From a virus: a DNA stretch of 64,000 bases. A program made the position numbers and the translations under genes. Position 1 is the first letter of the stretch, and the number at the start of each line of letters is the position of its first letter. The stretch lies in IMG/VR virus record IMGVR_UViG_3300032070_000613, positions 1-64,000 of that record; one strand, 5' to 3'. Of this stretch, positions 8,100 through 15,846 are shown in pieces. The notes beneath the pieces are model-generated. The model worked only from the letters and a program-made list of their open reading frames with translations, was not told where the DNA came from and did no database searches.

Positions 8100-8482
8100 A
8101 AATCCGCCCAATCAATCTTAGTGATATCCCTCCGGAGATTGTTTCTGAAGGTAAAAAGAAGGGGCTTATTTTCAGGGACTCGGGCAACGCCTTTTATTTT
8201 GGAGGGTTCATTGATGGAAATCTGGTGACCTTAAGCTGCTTAATTATATATAAGAACAAGAATGCGACGATTAAGGCCAATTTCACTTTGGAAGAACACA
8301 GAGAGAAGGGCTATTTCTCGGAACTGAATAAGTACGTTTTGGCCTATGCCCGGGACCACGGCGTGGAAGTTATTAACCTGAACTGTTTGGAAGATTCCGT
8401 GGACATACATGTTAAGCAGGGGGCCCGGGTATGGAAGACTACCAAGAACATATTCTGGCTGATGTACGATAAAGGATTCTGA
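8093..8482 (+). CDS. GNAT-like acyltransferase
   Basis: 129-residue protein whose start overlaps the previous gene by 7 nt. The layout resembles a compact GNAT fold: an N-terminal strand with RPINLSDIP, central strands (ATIKANFTLEEH), then a motif-A-like HREKGYFSELNKYVLAYARDHG and a C-terminal GARVWKTTKNIFWLMY. The usual R/Q-x-x-G-x-G/A acetyl-CoA loop is degenerate (REKGYF). It opens a tightly packed set with the next two genes, so it may act on the same target, possibly modifying a nucleobase, protein or small molecule. Substrate unknown. Its composition differs from the AT-rich gene before it. Confidence 0.5.
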   Translation: MLEIRPINLSDIPPEIVSEGKKKGLIFRDSGNAFYFGGFIDGNLVTLSCLIIYKNKNATIKANFTLEEHREKGYFSELNKYVLAYARDHGVEVINLNCLEDSVDIHVKQGARVWKTTKNIFWLMYDKGF

Positions 8483-8483
8483 T

Positions 8484-9251
8484 ATGGATAACAGAATCTT
8501 TTTCTCAAAGGATGTGAATGGGCTATTGGAGGCCCAGTTCGGTTCGGATTTTGGAAATGATACTATTGTGGCCTATCATGCGATGTATGAGAAGCCCGAG
8601 GTTAAGGCGGGGAAAGTGGTAGAGTGGGAAAAGTACAAGGGCATTTACAGTACTCTGGAGCCCTCCCGGATTGTTCTGATCGGGATCAACCGGATGATTG
8701 TCCCATCGAACCGGTGTGATTTTATACATGCACATCTTACTGTTTTGACCCCTCAGATTCCTAAAATTGTGATAGACACCGCTCCTTTCATAGGGGAACC
8801 ATGGCGGCTATATTTCCATTATCAGGTGGCTAATTGTTTCAGCAAGTTTGGAGCGAACTACAGTTATCCGATTGAGGGGGAATGGCGTCGATGGTTTGAG
8901 CGGGATATAGATGAGTGTCAGTTCAGCCCACAGAATTTGAAAGACCGCATAATCAATACTCATTCTGATTTGTCGTCGCTGGTGACCAGTTTTGAGTTGG
9001 TTACTCCGTCTCAGGAGGATTTGGAATGGTATGGGGAGGCACGGAAATTCGAGTTCGATAAGTTTAGGGCCCCGAAGATGTTGATATTTAATCTGCTGAA
9101 GGCATCCAACAAGCATTTTGGGTTGGATGTTTCCTATGACAGTTACTTGACGAATCAGGTTTACAGGGTTCCGGACATCGGGATTTACCGGTTCATAGTT
9201 GAGGAAAATCGAAGGCGGATGGGCATTTACAATCTCTTTACTGCAGTATGA
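8484..9251 (+). CDS. Unknown protein linked to the PAPS-reductase-like gene
   Basis: 255 residues, starting 2 nt after the GNAT-like stop and overlapping the next gene at ATGA, so translationally coupled on both sides. I do not recognise the family. It has no signal peptide or membrane segment. It is rich in aromatic residues, with W/Y/F clusters around 120-150 (EPWRLYFHYQVANCF, EGEWRRWFERDID), and has alternating strands such as RIVLIGINRMIVP. The coupling suggests a partner or substrate-binding subunit for the neighbouring enzymes. Confidence 0.55.
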   Translation: MDNRIFFSKDVNGLLEAQFGSDFGNDTIVAYHAMYEKPEVKAGKVVEWEKYKGIYSTLEPSRIVLIGINRMIVPSNRCDFIHAHLTVLTPQIPKIVIDTAPFIGEPWRLYFHYQVANCFSKFGANYSYPIEGEWRRWFERDIDECQFSPQNLKDRIINTHSDLSSLVTSFELVTPSQEDLEWYGEARKFEFDKFRAPKMLIFNLLKASNKHFGLDVSYDSYLTNQVYRVPDIGIYRFIVEENRRRMGIYNLFTAV

Positions 9252-10324
9252 AGAAGTATCATCCGACAAAGAATGTTTTGGAGGCTGCTCGGGAGCGGGT
9301 GTCGCTCATTTTTGATAATTTTAAGGACATTAGTGTTTCGGTAAGTGCGGGTAAGGACTCAACTAGTCTGTACCACCTGTTTCTTCAGGAGGCGATCAAG
9401 CGGGATAGGAAAATCCATGCTTTTTTTCAGGATCAGGAGGCGGAGTATCAATCCTCGATTGATTTGATGAAGATCATGATGAAGCATCCCAATGTAATTC
9501 CTGAGTGGTATCAGGTTCCAATATATCTGACTAATGCGACCTCATATACGGATTACTTTTTGTATGCCTGGGGGGAAGGGGAGCAATGGATTCGGGAGAA
9601 GGATCCTATGGCGATACATAAAATTGAGGGGGAGTATCCTAAAAGGTTCTATGAGTTTTTCAAGTGGTATGAGAAAAAGAATATGGATGCGGCCTACATT
9701 GTGGGGTTGAGGGCTGAGGAGGGGATTACCCGGTATCGGGCGGTTACCAAATTTCCGGGATGGCAGGGGTTGAAATGGAGTACGGTTTCTGATGGGGTAA
9801 ATAAATTCTATCCTCTGTATGACTGGGCGGTTTATGATATCTGGAAGTTTCTCTATGAATACAATATCCCATATAATAAGATTTACGATCTTATGTACAT
9901 GAACAATTACAGTCTGTATTCCAAAATGCGGGTATCGAATTTGATTCATGAGAAGGCATATAAATGTTTGGTGGATTTGCCGAGATATGAGCCTGATACG
10001 TATGAGAAACTGTGTCGGAGAATTGGGGGGATTGCGACGGCGTCTAGATATGCCTCTGAGAGAGTGATGTTTAATAATAGGAAATTGCCGAGTCATTATA
10101 AGACTTGGCAAGAGTTTAGGGATTTTTTATTGGAGAACATTCCGAATGAAGATCAGAGGGAGCGGTTTCGAGCTCGGTTTGAGAGGCAGAAAAAGGATGA
10201 GCGCATGTATCGATTTCAAGTTGGGCAATTGCTTCTAAATGATTACGAGGGGAGCAAATTGATTGATACGAAAAAGGATGAGAAGGTTCAGCGGGAAAAG
10301 GAAAAGTGGATGAGGATACTTTAG
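9248..10324 (+). CDS. PAPS-reductase-family protein (IbrA-like)
   Basis: 358-residue member of the PP-loop ATP-pyrophosphatase superfamily, closest in layout to IbrA/DUF3440-type PAPS-reductase homologues. The PP-loop is SAGKDS (Ser33-Ser38), followed by HAFFQDQEAEY, typical of the second motif of this family. GLRAEEGITRYRAV (about 155) and YPLYDWAVYDIWKFLYEYNIPYNKIYDLMY follow, the usual C-terminal signature where aromatic residues close the nucleotide pocket. Such proteins adenylate or transfer sulfur-containing groups; DndC, used in DNA phosphorothioation, is a relative. The partner ParB-like gene lies downstream across an inserted homing endonuclease. The actual substrate is not known. 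Confidence 0.75.
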   Translation: MKKYHPTKNVLEAARERVSLIFDNFKDISVSVSAGKDSTSLYHLFLQEAIKRDRKIHAFFQDQEAEYQSSIDLMKIMMKHPNVIPEWYQVPIYLTNATSYTDYFLYAWGEGEQWIREKDPMAIHKIEGEYPKRFYEFFKWYEKKNMDAAYIVGLRAEEGITRYRAVTKFPGWQGLKWSTVSDGVNKFYPLYDWAVYDIWKFLYEYNIPYNKIYDLMYMNNYSLYSKMRVSNLIHEKAYKCLVDLPRYEPDTYEKLCRRIGGIATASRYASERVMFNNRKLPSHYKTWQEFRDFLLENIPNEDQRERFRARFERQKKDERMYRFQVGQLLLNDYEGSKLIDTKKDEKVQREKEKWMRIL

Positions 10325-10327
10325 GTT

Positions 10328-11611
10328 ATGATAACAATAGATAATATGAATATTTTGGCACATAAGTATGGCGGTAAGTGCTTATCCAGTGCCTATTCAG
10401 ATTAGAATACTAAACTCAAATGGGAATGTAAAAATGGCCATGTATGGGAAGCTTGTTCTAAAGGAATAAGGGATGGTCATTGGTGCCCAAAATGTGCTGG
10501 CAGGGGTTTTACAATTAAAGATATGAATGACTTTGCTAAGTCAAAGGGTGGAAAATGTCTTTCGTTAGAATATATCGGTAGTAGAAAATCTCTTAAATGG
10601 GAGTGTTTAAAAGGACATACATGGACTTCCTCTTATTATTGGGCTCAACGAACGTGGTGTGCTGAATGTAATCAAATAGAGAAAAATAAGAGCACTTTAG
10701 AAGAAATGAGGAATATTGCGAGAAAAAGGCATGGAAAATGCCTTTCTGAAGAATATCATCCGAATAAGAAATTAAAATGGGAGTGTAAACAGGGCCATAT
10801 ATGGGAGGCGGTTGGTTTTAAAATAAAAAGGGGGAATTGGTGCGCGATTTGTTCAGGGAAACAAAAATTCTCTGTTAAGTATTTACAGCAAACGGCTAAA
10901 AATAGAGGGGGCAGAGTTGTTTCGGACAGATATGTAGATGCACACAGTAAAATTCTATGGGAGTGTGCTTATGGCCATAGATGGGAGGCGAGATTATGTG
11001 ACATTAAGAACCATAAAAGTTGGTGTCCTTTTTGTACCGGGAAGAAAACTATAGAACATATGCAAAAATGGGCTGACAAATATAAAGGGGAATGCCTATC
11101 TGAAAAGTACGTCAATTCAAGAACTGAACTTAAATGGAAATGTAAAATTGGTCATATTTTTTGGAAAACTCCCCAAATTGTTCAAAGGGGCGGTTTTTGT
11201 CCCGAATGCTCCTCTTTCGAAAGTGAACAATTTTGTCGCGAAATTTTTGAGGAATTATTTGGCCAAGAATTTCCTAAAAAATGGCCAAAATGGTTAAAGA
11301 GATATGATACGGGGGTGACATTGCAACTTGATGGTTATTGTGAAAATCTTAAAATAGCTTTTGAGCATAATGGCCTCCAGCACTATAAAATGTGTGATAG
11401 ATTTCATATGTCTAAGAAAGACTTATTAGATGTTAGGTATAGAGATGATGTAAAAATACAAAGGTGTAAAGAGAAAGGGATATTCCTTATTATTATTCCT
11501 CAGCTGGGTGTGAAGATTCACGGGTTATGCGTTACTCGGGATAATTTAAGGATATTTATTCTTGATGAGTTAAGAAGAATGAGCTATAATTTTCCGATCA
11601 AAGGGAAGTAG
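10328..11611 (+). pseudogene. EDxHD-type zinc-finger homing endonuclease with in-frame amber codon
   Basis: The frame from ATG 10328 encodes five tandem treble-clef-like units of the form KWECK-GH-W ... WC-x-x-C, then a nuclease domain (LDGY, AFEHNG, LQHY) of the EDxHD/VSR-like homing family. An in-frame TAG at 10403-10405 interrupts the first unit, just where aligned units carry a variable residue before LKWEC. Downstream the frame is intact, and an internal ATG at 10523 (weak ribosome site) could give a 362-residue protein with four units and the whole nuclease. Other genes here end in TAG, so general amber recoding is unlikely. It sits between the IbrA-like and IbrB-like genes, a typical homing insertion. 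Confidence 0.7.
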
Positions 11612-11624
11612 GAGGGCGGGAAAA

Positions 11625-12176
11625 ATGGTTACGTATACTTTGAAAGAGCAGGAAAAAAAGATTCCTATTCGGAATAAGGTAATGGATGTGAAGATCGTCC
11701 CATTTGATTTATTGCAACCGAATGAATGGAATCCCAATAGATTTTCGGGCGGTAAAGATGGGGAGATGATGGGTCTTTTGAAGGCGTGCATCTTGAAATA
11801 TGGTTTTTTGTTCCCGATTCTGACTTCCTGGGATGAGGATCTGAAAAAGTACCGGATTATTGATGGGTATCATCGCTATGAGGCTTTGAGGCAATTGGGG
11901 GCGACAGAGGCGGCTATTCTCGACATGCAGATTCCGTATCACGATGCGGTCCAATTAACTGTTTTAATGAATCGCATCAAAGGTCATCATCAGGTCAGTT
12001 TGATGAGTGACCTGGTGGTTAAGCTAGAGGATTTGGGATTGCAGGACAATGAGATTTGTGAAAATCTGGGAATGGAGGCGGAGGAATATCTTCGGCTGAA
12101 ACAGCAGCTAGGGATCGCCCACGCGTTTAAGGATCATGTGTATTCGAAGTCCTGGGAAATATCGAATGAAAAGTAG
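11625..12176 (+). CDS. ParB/IbrB-like nuclease-fold protein
   Basis: 183-residue protein with the ParB/sulfiredoxin N-terminal fold: VPFDLLQPNEWNPNRF (ParB box I, about 25-40), then KYGFLFPILTS and RIIDGYHRYEALRQLG containing the G-x-H-R motif (Gly81, His83, Arg84). A C-terminal helical part has a helix-turn-helix character. There is no plasmid-type ParA gene nearby. ParB-like proteins paired with PAPS-reductase-like proteins are known as IbrB/IbrA, and this pair fits that pairing once the inserted endonuclease is removed. Role is open: regulation or DNA modification. The ribosome site AGGAGGG is good. Confidence 0.7.
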   Translation: MVTYTLKEQEKKIPIRNKVMDVKIVPFDLLQPNEWNPNRFSGGKDGEMMGLLKACILKYGFLFPILTSWDEDLKKYRIIDGYHRYEALRQLGATEAAILDMQIPYHDAVQLTVLMNRIKGHHQVSLMSDLVVKLEDLGLQDNEICENLGMEAEEYLRLKQQLGIAHAFKDHVYSKSWEISNEK

Positions 12177-12243
12177 TTTCAGCCAAGAGCAGAAGTCTGA
12201 ACTACACAGACTGTATTCCATGGGTTTGTAATACTCTCCTCAT

Positions 12244-12287
12244 ATCTCCAACAGATATAAACATATATCCGTTGGAGATCCTTTTTT
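12244..12287 (+). terminator. Long hairpin plus U tract overlapping an RHH start
   Basis: ATCTCCAAC-A-GATATA, loop AACA, TATATC-C-GTTGGAGAT: a 15-bp stem with one A-C mismatch, followed by CC and six T. It has the form of an intrinsic terminator for the accessory cassette. Its right arm also contains GGAG (12274-12277), the only ribosome site for the TTG start at 12286, so the same hairpin could block translation of the next gene. Confidence 0.65.
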
Positions 12288-12552
12288 GAAAAAATCTCTA
12301 GTCAGTCTGACCCCCCGGCAGGACGCGATCCTCAGGTCCCTCTCCGAGGAGCTGGAGATCTCGTTGTCAGAGCTCATCCGTCGTGCTCTCGATAAATATA
12401 TCGAGGACCTGGTGAAGGATGGTACACTCGTGAAATTTACCTGGAGCTCTAGTGATAAATCTATCGACATGGAATTTCCCAAAAGAATGTTTAAAGAATT
12501 ATATGATTACGTAAAATCTCATCCTGATGGTGCGATTAAACTAGTAGAATAA
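12286..12552 (+). CDS. Ribbon-helix-helix (CopG/Arc-type) DNA-binding protein
   Basis: 88 residues from a TTG start. The N-terminal strand KKSLVSLTPRQ and helices LRSLSEELEISLSELIRRALDKYIEDLV form a classic ribbon-helix-helix dimerisation domain (about 3-45). The C-terminal 40 residues are not recognised. The TTG lies in the U tract of a strong hairpin whose stem holds the GGAG, suggesting tight control of translation. Probably a transcription regulator; target unknown. A second RHH protein is encoded at 19623-19799. Confidence 0.7.
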   Translation: MKKSLVSLTPRQDAILRSLSEELEISLSELIRRALDKYIEDLVKDGTLVKFTWSSSDKSIDMEFPKRMFKELYDYVKSHPDGAIKLVE

Positions 12553-12565
12553 TTATCTCTTAATA
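12551..12565 (+). promoter_or_regulatory. Candidate phage promoter motif
   Basis: AATTATCTCTTAATA, one mismatch from the window consensus, overlapping the RHH stop and 40 nt before the metalloprotease gene. Confidence 0.5.
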
Positions 12566-12605
12566 AGTCTGGATAATTGTTATCACCATACAGGAATGTT
12601 TTTTC

Positions 12606-13298
12606 ATGCTCACTATAGCTAAGTTAAGAAGAATAGCCGCGGATGTACAGGAGTTTGGTGAAAAAGTAGATGTCATCGAACGTATAAAGGACACCTATAA
12701 TATCGGCATCGATCAAGATACTGATGAAGAATATGTGGATATTTTGAATAGTAGTTTGAAGAAGCTGCCCCCGGATTTGGTGAAAGACTGTGGGATAAAA
12801 TTACTGGCGTTTGAGGACCTCGGTCCCTCTAAAGAGTATTATCCTAATCACGGTAAATATGTGCATAACACTCTCGTTTTGAATCATAATATCATAAATG
12901 ATCCTACCCTGATAGTGGATCCTGATAGTGGGAATGCTGTAAATAAATTCGATCAGACTTTTTATCACGAGCTGGGTCATGGATGGGATGATGTGCACGG
13001 TACCGGGGGTACGGATCTTTCTCTTCAGAAAGAATGGTTGGGTTTATCTGGGTGGTCAAAAAAGCCAGTACCCGGGCATAGGAGAGTGATTATAAGGGAA
13101 GAAGGGGCTCCTGTACTCAAAGGTGAATATTATTATTCGCCGGAGGCAGGGTTTACGAGATTCTATGCTAAGCGAAACCCATGGGACGATTTTGCAGACT
13201 CTTTTTCTTATTATGTGGCTGGATTGAAAAGCTTTATTCCTGAGAATAAAAGAGGATATTTTGATAAAAAATTAGGTAAATATTTCAAAGGAATGTGA
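12606..13298 (+). CDS. HExxH zinc metalloprotease-like protein
   Basis: 230 residues with a zincin signature HELGHGWDDVH (His121, Glu122, His125), where two His bind zinc and Glu activates water. A downstream NPWDDFADSFSYYVAG (about 195-210) is placed like the third-ligand helix of gluzincin-type enzymes, although it offers Asp rather than Glu. No signal peptide or transmembrane segment is evident. Lying among virion genes and just behind a candidate promoter, it could process head or tail proteins or be delivered with the DNA; neither is shown. The ribosome site is weak (AGGAA, about 10 nt upstream). Confidence 0.6.
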   Translation: MLTIAKLRRIAADVQEFGEKVDVIERIKDTYNIGIDQDTDEEYVDILNSSLKKLPPDLVKDCGIKLLAFEDLGPSKEYYPNHGKYVHNTLVLNHNIINDPTLIVDPDSGNAVNKFDQTFYHELGHGWDDVHGTGGTDLSLQKEWLGLSGWSKKPVPGHRRVIIREEGAPVLKGEYYYSPEAGFTRFYAKRNPWDDFADSFSYYVAGLKSFIPENKRGYFDKKLGKYFKGM

Positions 13299-13302
13299 TT
13301 TT

Positions 13303-14103
13303 ATGGATATCGAAAAAACTTTGAAAAATATAGTGTCGGATCTCAAAAGCAGGGGGTTCGATAAGCATGCGGCTGTCGTCGCTGAGGTGGAGGCGGGCTG
13401 GACGCCCGGAGGATTTAAAGGTACTCCTTATCAGATGAGATCTCCACAGCCTACTCCTATAGGGACTCCGGGGTTTCATACAGGAGATGTTTATATAGAG
13501 CTTACTCCTTTGAATGAAAAGAAAGAAGAAATGAGGAGGTGGGATTTTCCAGAAGAAGGTCCTTATACGATGGATCAAATGATATTTGGTATCAAAAAAG
13601 GTTTTTTTGCAGTAGACAATATAGCTAAGGAATTGCAGAAAGCACAGAGTCCCGTGTTGAAGAGACAGATGCAGACGCTGCTCAATTTAGCAGAAGAGAC
13701 TACCGGTCAAAAGGCTGTCACCAGGCTGGCGTCTCTGTCTAAGACTCTCACTGAAAAGGGATATGACACTCTAGGTAGGAGATTGATGCAGGCTGCGGAT
13801 AGTGTGTCTATGCAGATAAGGCATCTCCTCGAGAAACATGAGGTCCCGAGTCTGGAGTTACTCTATGAAAAGAGTGGCTCTGCCAAGAAATTTGAGGAGA
13901 GTGTCCAGAAGTTGGTAAGTATTTACGACAACGTCGGTAAAATCATAAAAGATTTCGATAGAGAGTATCTCGATCAGATCATGCACCCTCTGGATAGAAA
14001 AGAAATTGGAGAGGAGGAGGCTACCAAAAAAACTTTGAAAATGGTCAGGGATACGGATGCCTCGGTGGATGTAAAGTTCAGGGAGATTTCGAAAAGTCTT
14101 TAA
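13303..14103 (+). CDS. Unknown helical protein
   Basis: 266 residues beginning 4 nt after the metalloprotease gene, so very likely co-translated. Residues 30-85 are Pro/Gly-rich (GGFKGTPYQMRSPQPTPIG), and the rest is mostly amphipathic helix with heptad-like stretches. No family is recognised. The tight spacing links it to the metalloprotease, either as substrate or as a structural partner. Confidence 0.55.
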   Translation: MDIEKTLKNIVSDLKSRGFDKHAAVVAEVEAGWTPGGFKGTPYQMRSPQPTPIGTPGFHTGDVYIELTPLNEKKEEMRRWDFPEEGPYTMDQMIFGIKKGFFAVDNIAKELQKAQSPVLKRQMQTLLNLAEETTGQKAVTRLASLSKTLTEKGYDTLGRRLMQAADSVSMQIRHLLEKHEVPSLELLYEKSGSAKKFEESVQKLVSIYDNVGKIIKDFDREYLDQIMHPLDRKEIGEEEATKKTLKMVRDTDASVDVKFREISKSL

Positions 14104-14118
14104 CAAAGGAGTCGTCGT

Positions 14119-14364
14119 ATGGCGAATCTAGTCAGTAAAAATGTTGAAAAAGGTGTCACGAGCACTGTCGTGGTAGTTATCGCGTCTGCGTTGTCTTTGG
14201 CAATAGTAAAAGGTGCCAAAACGATCGGTATAGATGTCGACAACATACAGGTCACCGCGGCCCTCGTGATGGTGATCAGCGGTTTGATAGCTGCAGGACA
14301 TAACTGGTTTCGGCATAGAGATAAACCTGCTGCGGCAATATTGACACCTGATAAAAAAGGATGA
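14119..14364 (+). CDS. Small membrane protein, holin-like by shape
   Basis: 81 residues with two hydrophobic helices (about 14-32 and 44-60) and a charged C-terminus (HRDKPAAAILTPDKKG). The ribosome site AAAGGAG is good. Size and two-helix hairpin are compatible with a class II holin, but no lysis gene lies beside it, and many phage membrane proteins look like this. Function left open. Confidence 0.55.
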   Translation: MANLVSKNVEKGVTSTVVVVIASALSLAIVKGAKTIGIDVDNIQVTAALVMVISGLIAAGHNWFRHRDKPAAAILTPDKKG

Positions 14365-14367
14365 AAA

Positions 14368-14574
14368 ATGCCGGATCCTGGAAAGTACAAAAATAAAGCT
14401 CAGTATATGGAAGACTGTATGCACCAGACTCGCAAGGTTGAAAAGATGCCTCAAGAACAGTCGCTAGCGGTATGTCTGGGAAAATGGAGAGAAGAAAAAG
14501 GCGGCAAGAAGCCCAAAAAAGCCTCCTATGACATACTCCGTGCGCTAGCGGATAGGATGCTGTCCCATGTCTGA
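14368..14574 (+). CDS. Small conserved-type phage protein, unknown
   Basis: 68 residues, starting 4 nt after the previous stop and overlapping the next start by 8 nt. It is lysine-rich, with a compact motif YMEDCMHQTRK-(x)n-AVCLGKWREEKG, a pattern I associate with small unannotated phage structural-region proteins. The C-terminal helix SYDILRALADRML looks amphipathic. The overlaps indicate translation coupled to the 2H-phosphoesterase fusion gene. Confidence 0.55.
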   Translation: MPDPGKYKNKAQYMEDCMHQTRKVEKMPQEQSLAVCLGKWREEKGGKKPKKASYDILRALADRMLSHV

Positions 14575-15808
14575 CGTGAGAGCCTCCAAACTCGAGAAGA
14601 CGGTCCAGAAAGCCACTAAAACTGATAAGGTAAAAGTTTTTTTAGGTGGGCTGTGTGATCATAATGAATGGCGTGAAGAGCTCAAAAAAGAGTTTGGAGG
14701 CTCTTTCTTTTTTCTCGATCCCTATGATGAAAACTGGGACCCGAAAGATAATATTTACGACGAGCTCGCAGGGATGGTCAATGCTGACTATATCATTTTC
14801 TATAAAGGCGGCAAACAGACTGAGCGGGAAAAAGATTTTTTAAAGAATATCGGTGAAAAAGATCCTGCTAAAATAAAGGAATTCGAGGACCTGAATAAAA
14901 TCAAGGAATTTTTAAAGAGCATAAAGAAAATGACTAAAAAGGCATGTGTGGCTGACGTACTCCGCCGGTGTGCCTCTATTTTGAATAAAAGTGCCGTACC
15001 CTATGAGAACACTCTCAATAAAGGTGGTATCGATTTTATTTTTGAGAGTCTGGATAATAAATCCAGAGGAGAAGTGATAGAGGATTTTGAACGTGGTAAG
15101 ACTATCATTATTCCAGAGATGACTGTCGGTAATAAAAAAATAACTAATAAAACTATCAGTAAAAAAGATTTTGATTATGATGCCTACGCGGATGTCCTCC
15201 GTCAGATGAAAGGATTTTTGAGGCAGCCCGCGCACAATCCTACCCTCATATACGATCCTGTAGACAGCACCTATATGTATAAAGAGGCCAAACTGAGAGC
15301 CACCTATAGCAAAGCCTCCACTCAAATAGAGCTGCCAAAAGAAATAGCGCAGGAGATTATGAGTTGGGGTATGGCTAATGTACCCGATAAAGATCTGTAT
15401 ACCGAAGATAAAAGTATGGGGAGAGAGAATGAGATCCATGTCACACTGTTTTACGGGATACTGGATGACGACCCCGAGAAGATACGGGCTATACTGAGTG
15501 GTATAAAACCGTTTGAATGTCGTCTGGGGCTCGTCACAGCATTTAAAGATGAAAAGAAATATGATGTTTTGAAGATAGACGTGGAATCTCCGGAGATGGT
15601 AAAGCTGCACTATTTGATTGAAGGTAATATAAAAAACAAAAATACGCATCCTACATTTCAGGCGCACTGTACGATAGCGTATGTGAAAAAAGGTGAGGCC
15701 GATAAGCTCATAGGTGAGGATAAATTCAGAGGTGTCACGTTTAAAGTGACTGAGGTGATATTTTCGAATAAAGATCACGATAAAGTAAAAATCCCTCTAG
15801 GGACATAA
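14567..15808 (+). CDS. Nucleoside-deoxyribosyltransferase-like / 2H phosphoesterase fusion
   Basis: 413 residues with two separable domains. Residues 20-95 resemble the Rossmann-type nucleoside 2-deoxyribosyltransferase fold: VKVFLGGLCDHNEWREEL, LDPYDENWDP and NADYIIFYKGG. Residues 240-413 carry the two HxT motifs of 2H phosphoesterases, HVTLFYGI (His291, Thr293) and HCTIAYVK (His367, Thr369), 76 residues apart. 2H enzymes cleave 2',3'-cyclic or 2'-5' bonds; the phage protein Acb1, which degrades CBASS cyclic nucleotides, is one. The middle part (125-235) is unrecognised. The fusion suggests action on a nucleotide signal or RNA end, but this is inference. Confidence 0.6.
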   Translation: MSDVRASKLEKTVQKATKTDKVKVFLGGLCDHNEWREELKKEFGGSFFFLDPYDENWDPKDNIYDELAGMVNADYIIFYKGGKQTEREKDFLKNIGEKDPAKIKEFEDLNKIKEFLKSIKKMTKKACVADVLRRCASILNKSAVPYENTLNKGGIDFIFESLDNKSRGEVIEDFERGKTIIIPEMTVGNKKITNKTISKKDFDYDAYADVLRQMKGFLRQPAHNPTLIYDPVDSTYMYKEAKLRATYSKASTQIELPKEIAQEIMSWGMANVPDKDLYTEDKSMGRENEIHVTLFYGILDDDPEKIRAILSGIKPFECRLGLVTAFKDEKKYDVLKIDVESPEMVKLHYLIEGNIKNKNTHPTFQAHCTIAYVKKGEADKLIGEDKFRGVTFKVTEVIFSNKDHDKVKIPLGT

Positions 15809-15846
15809 ATATCTCAAATAACAACCATATTCAAAGGAGTCATGGT

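Noticed and set aside
10403-10405. Genome-wide TAG recoding
   Set aside because: Genes at 7089, 9248 and 11625 end normally in TAG; only this one is interrupted.
11625-12176. Plasmid-type partition ParB
   Set aside because: No ParA gene or parS-like repeats nearby; pairing with the PAPS-reductase-like gene fits IbrB better.
14119-14364. Firm holin call
   Set aside because: Two hydrophobic helices alone do not establish it, and no endolysin or spanin gene is adjacent.
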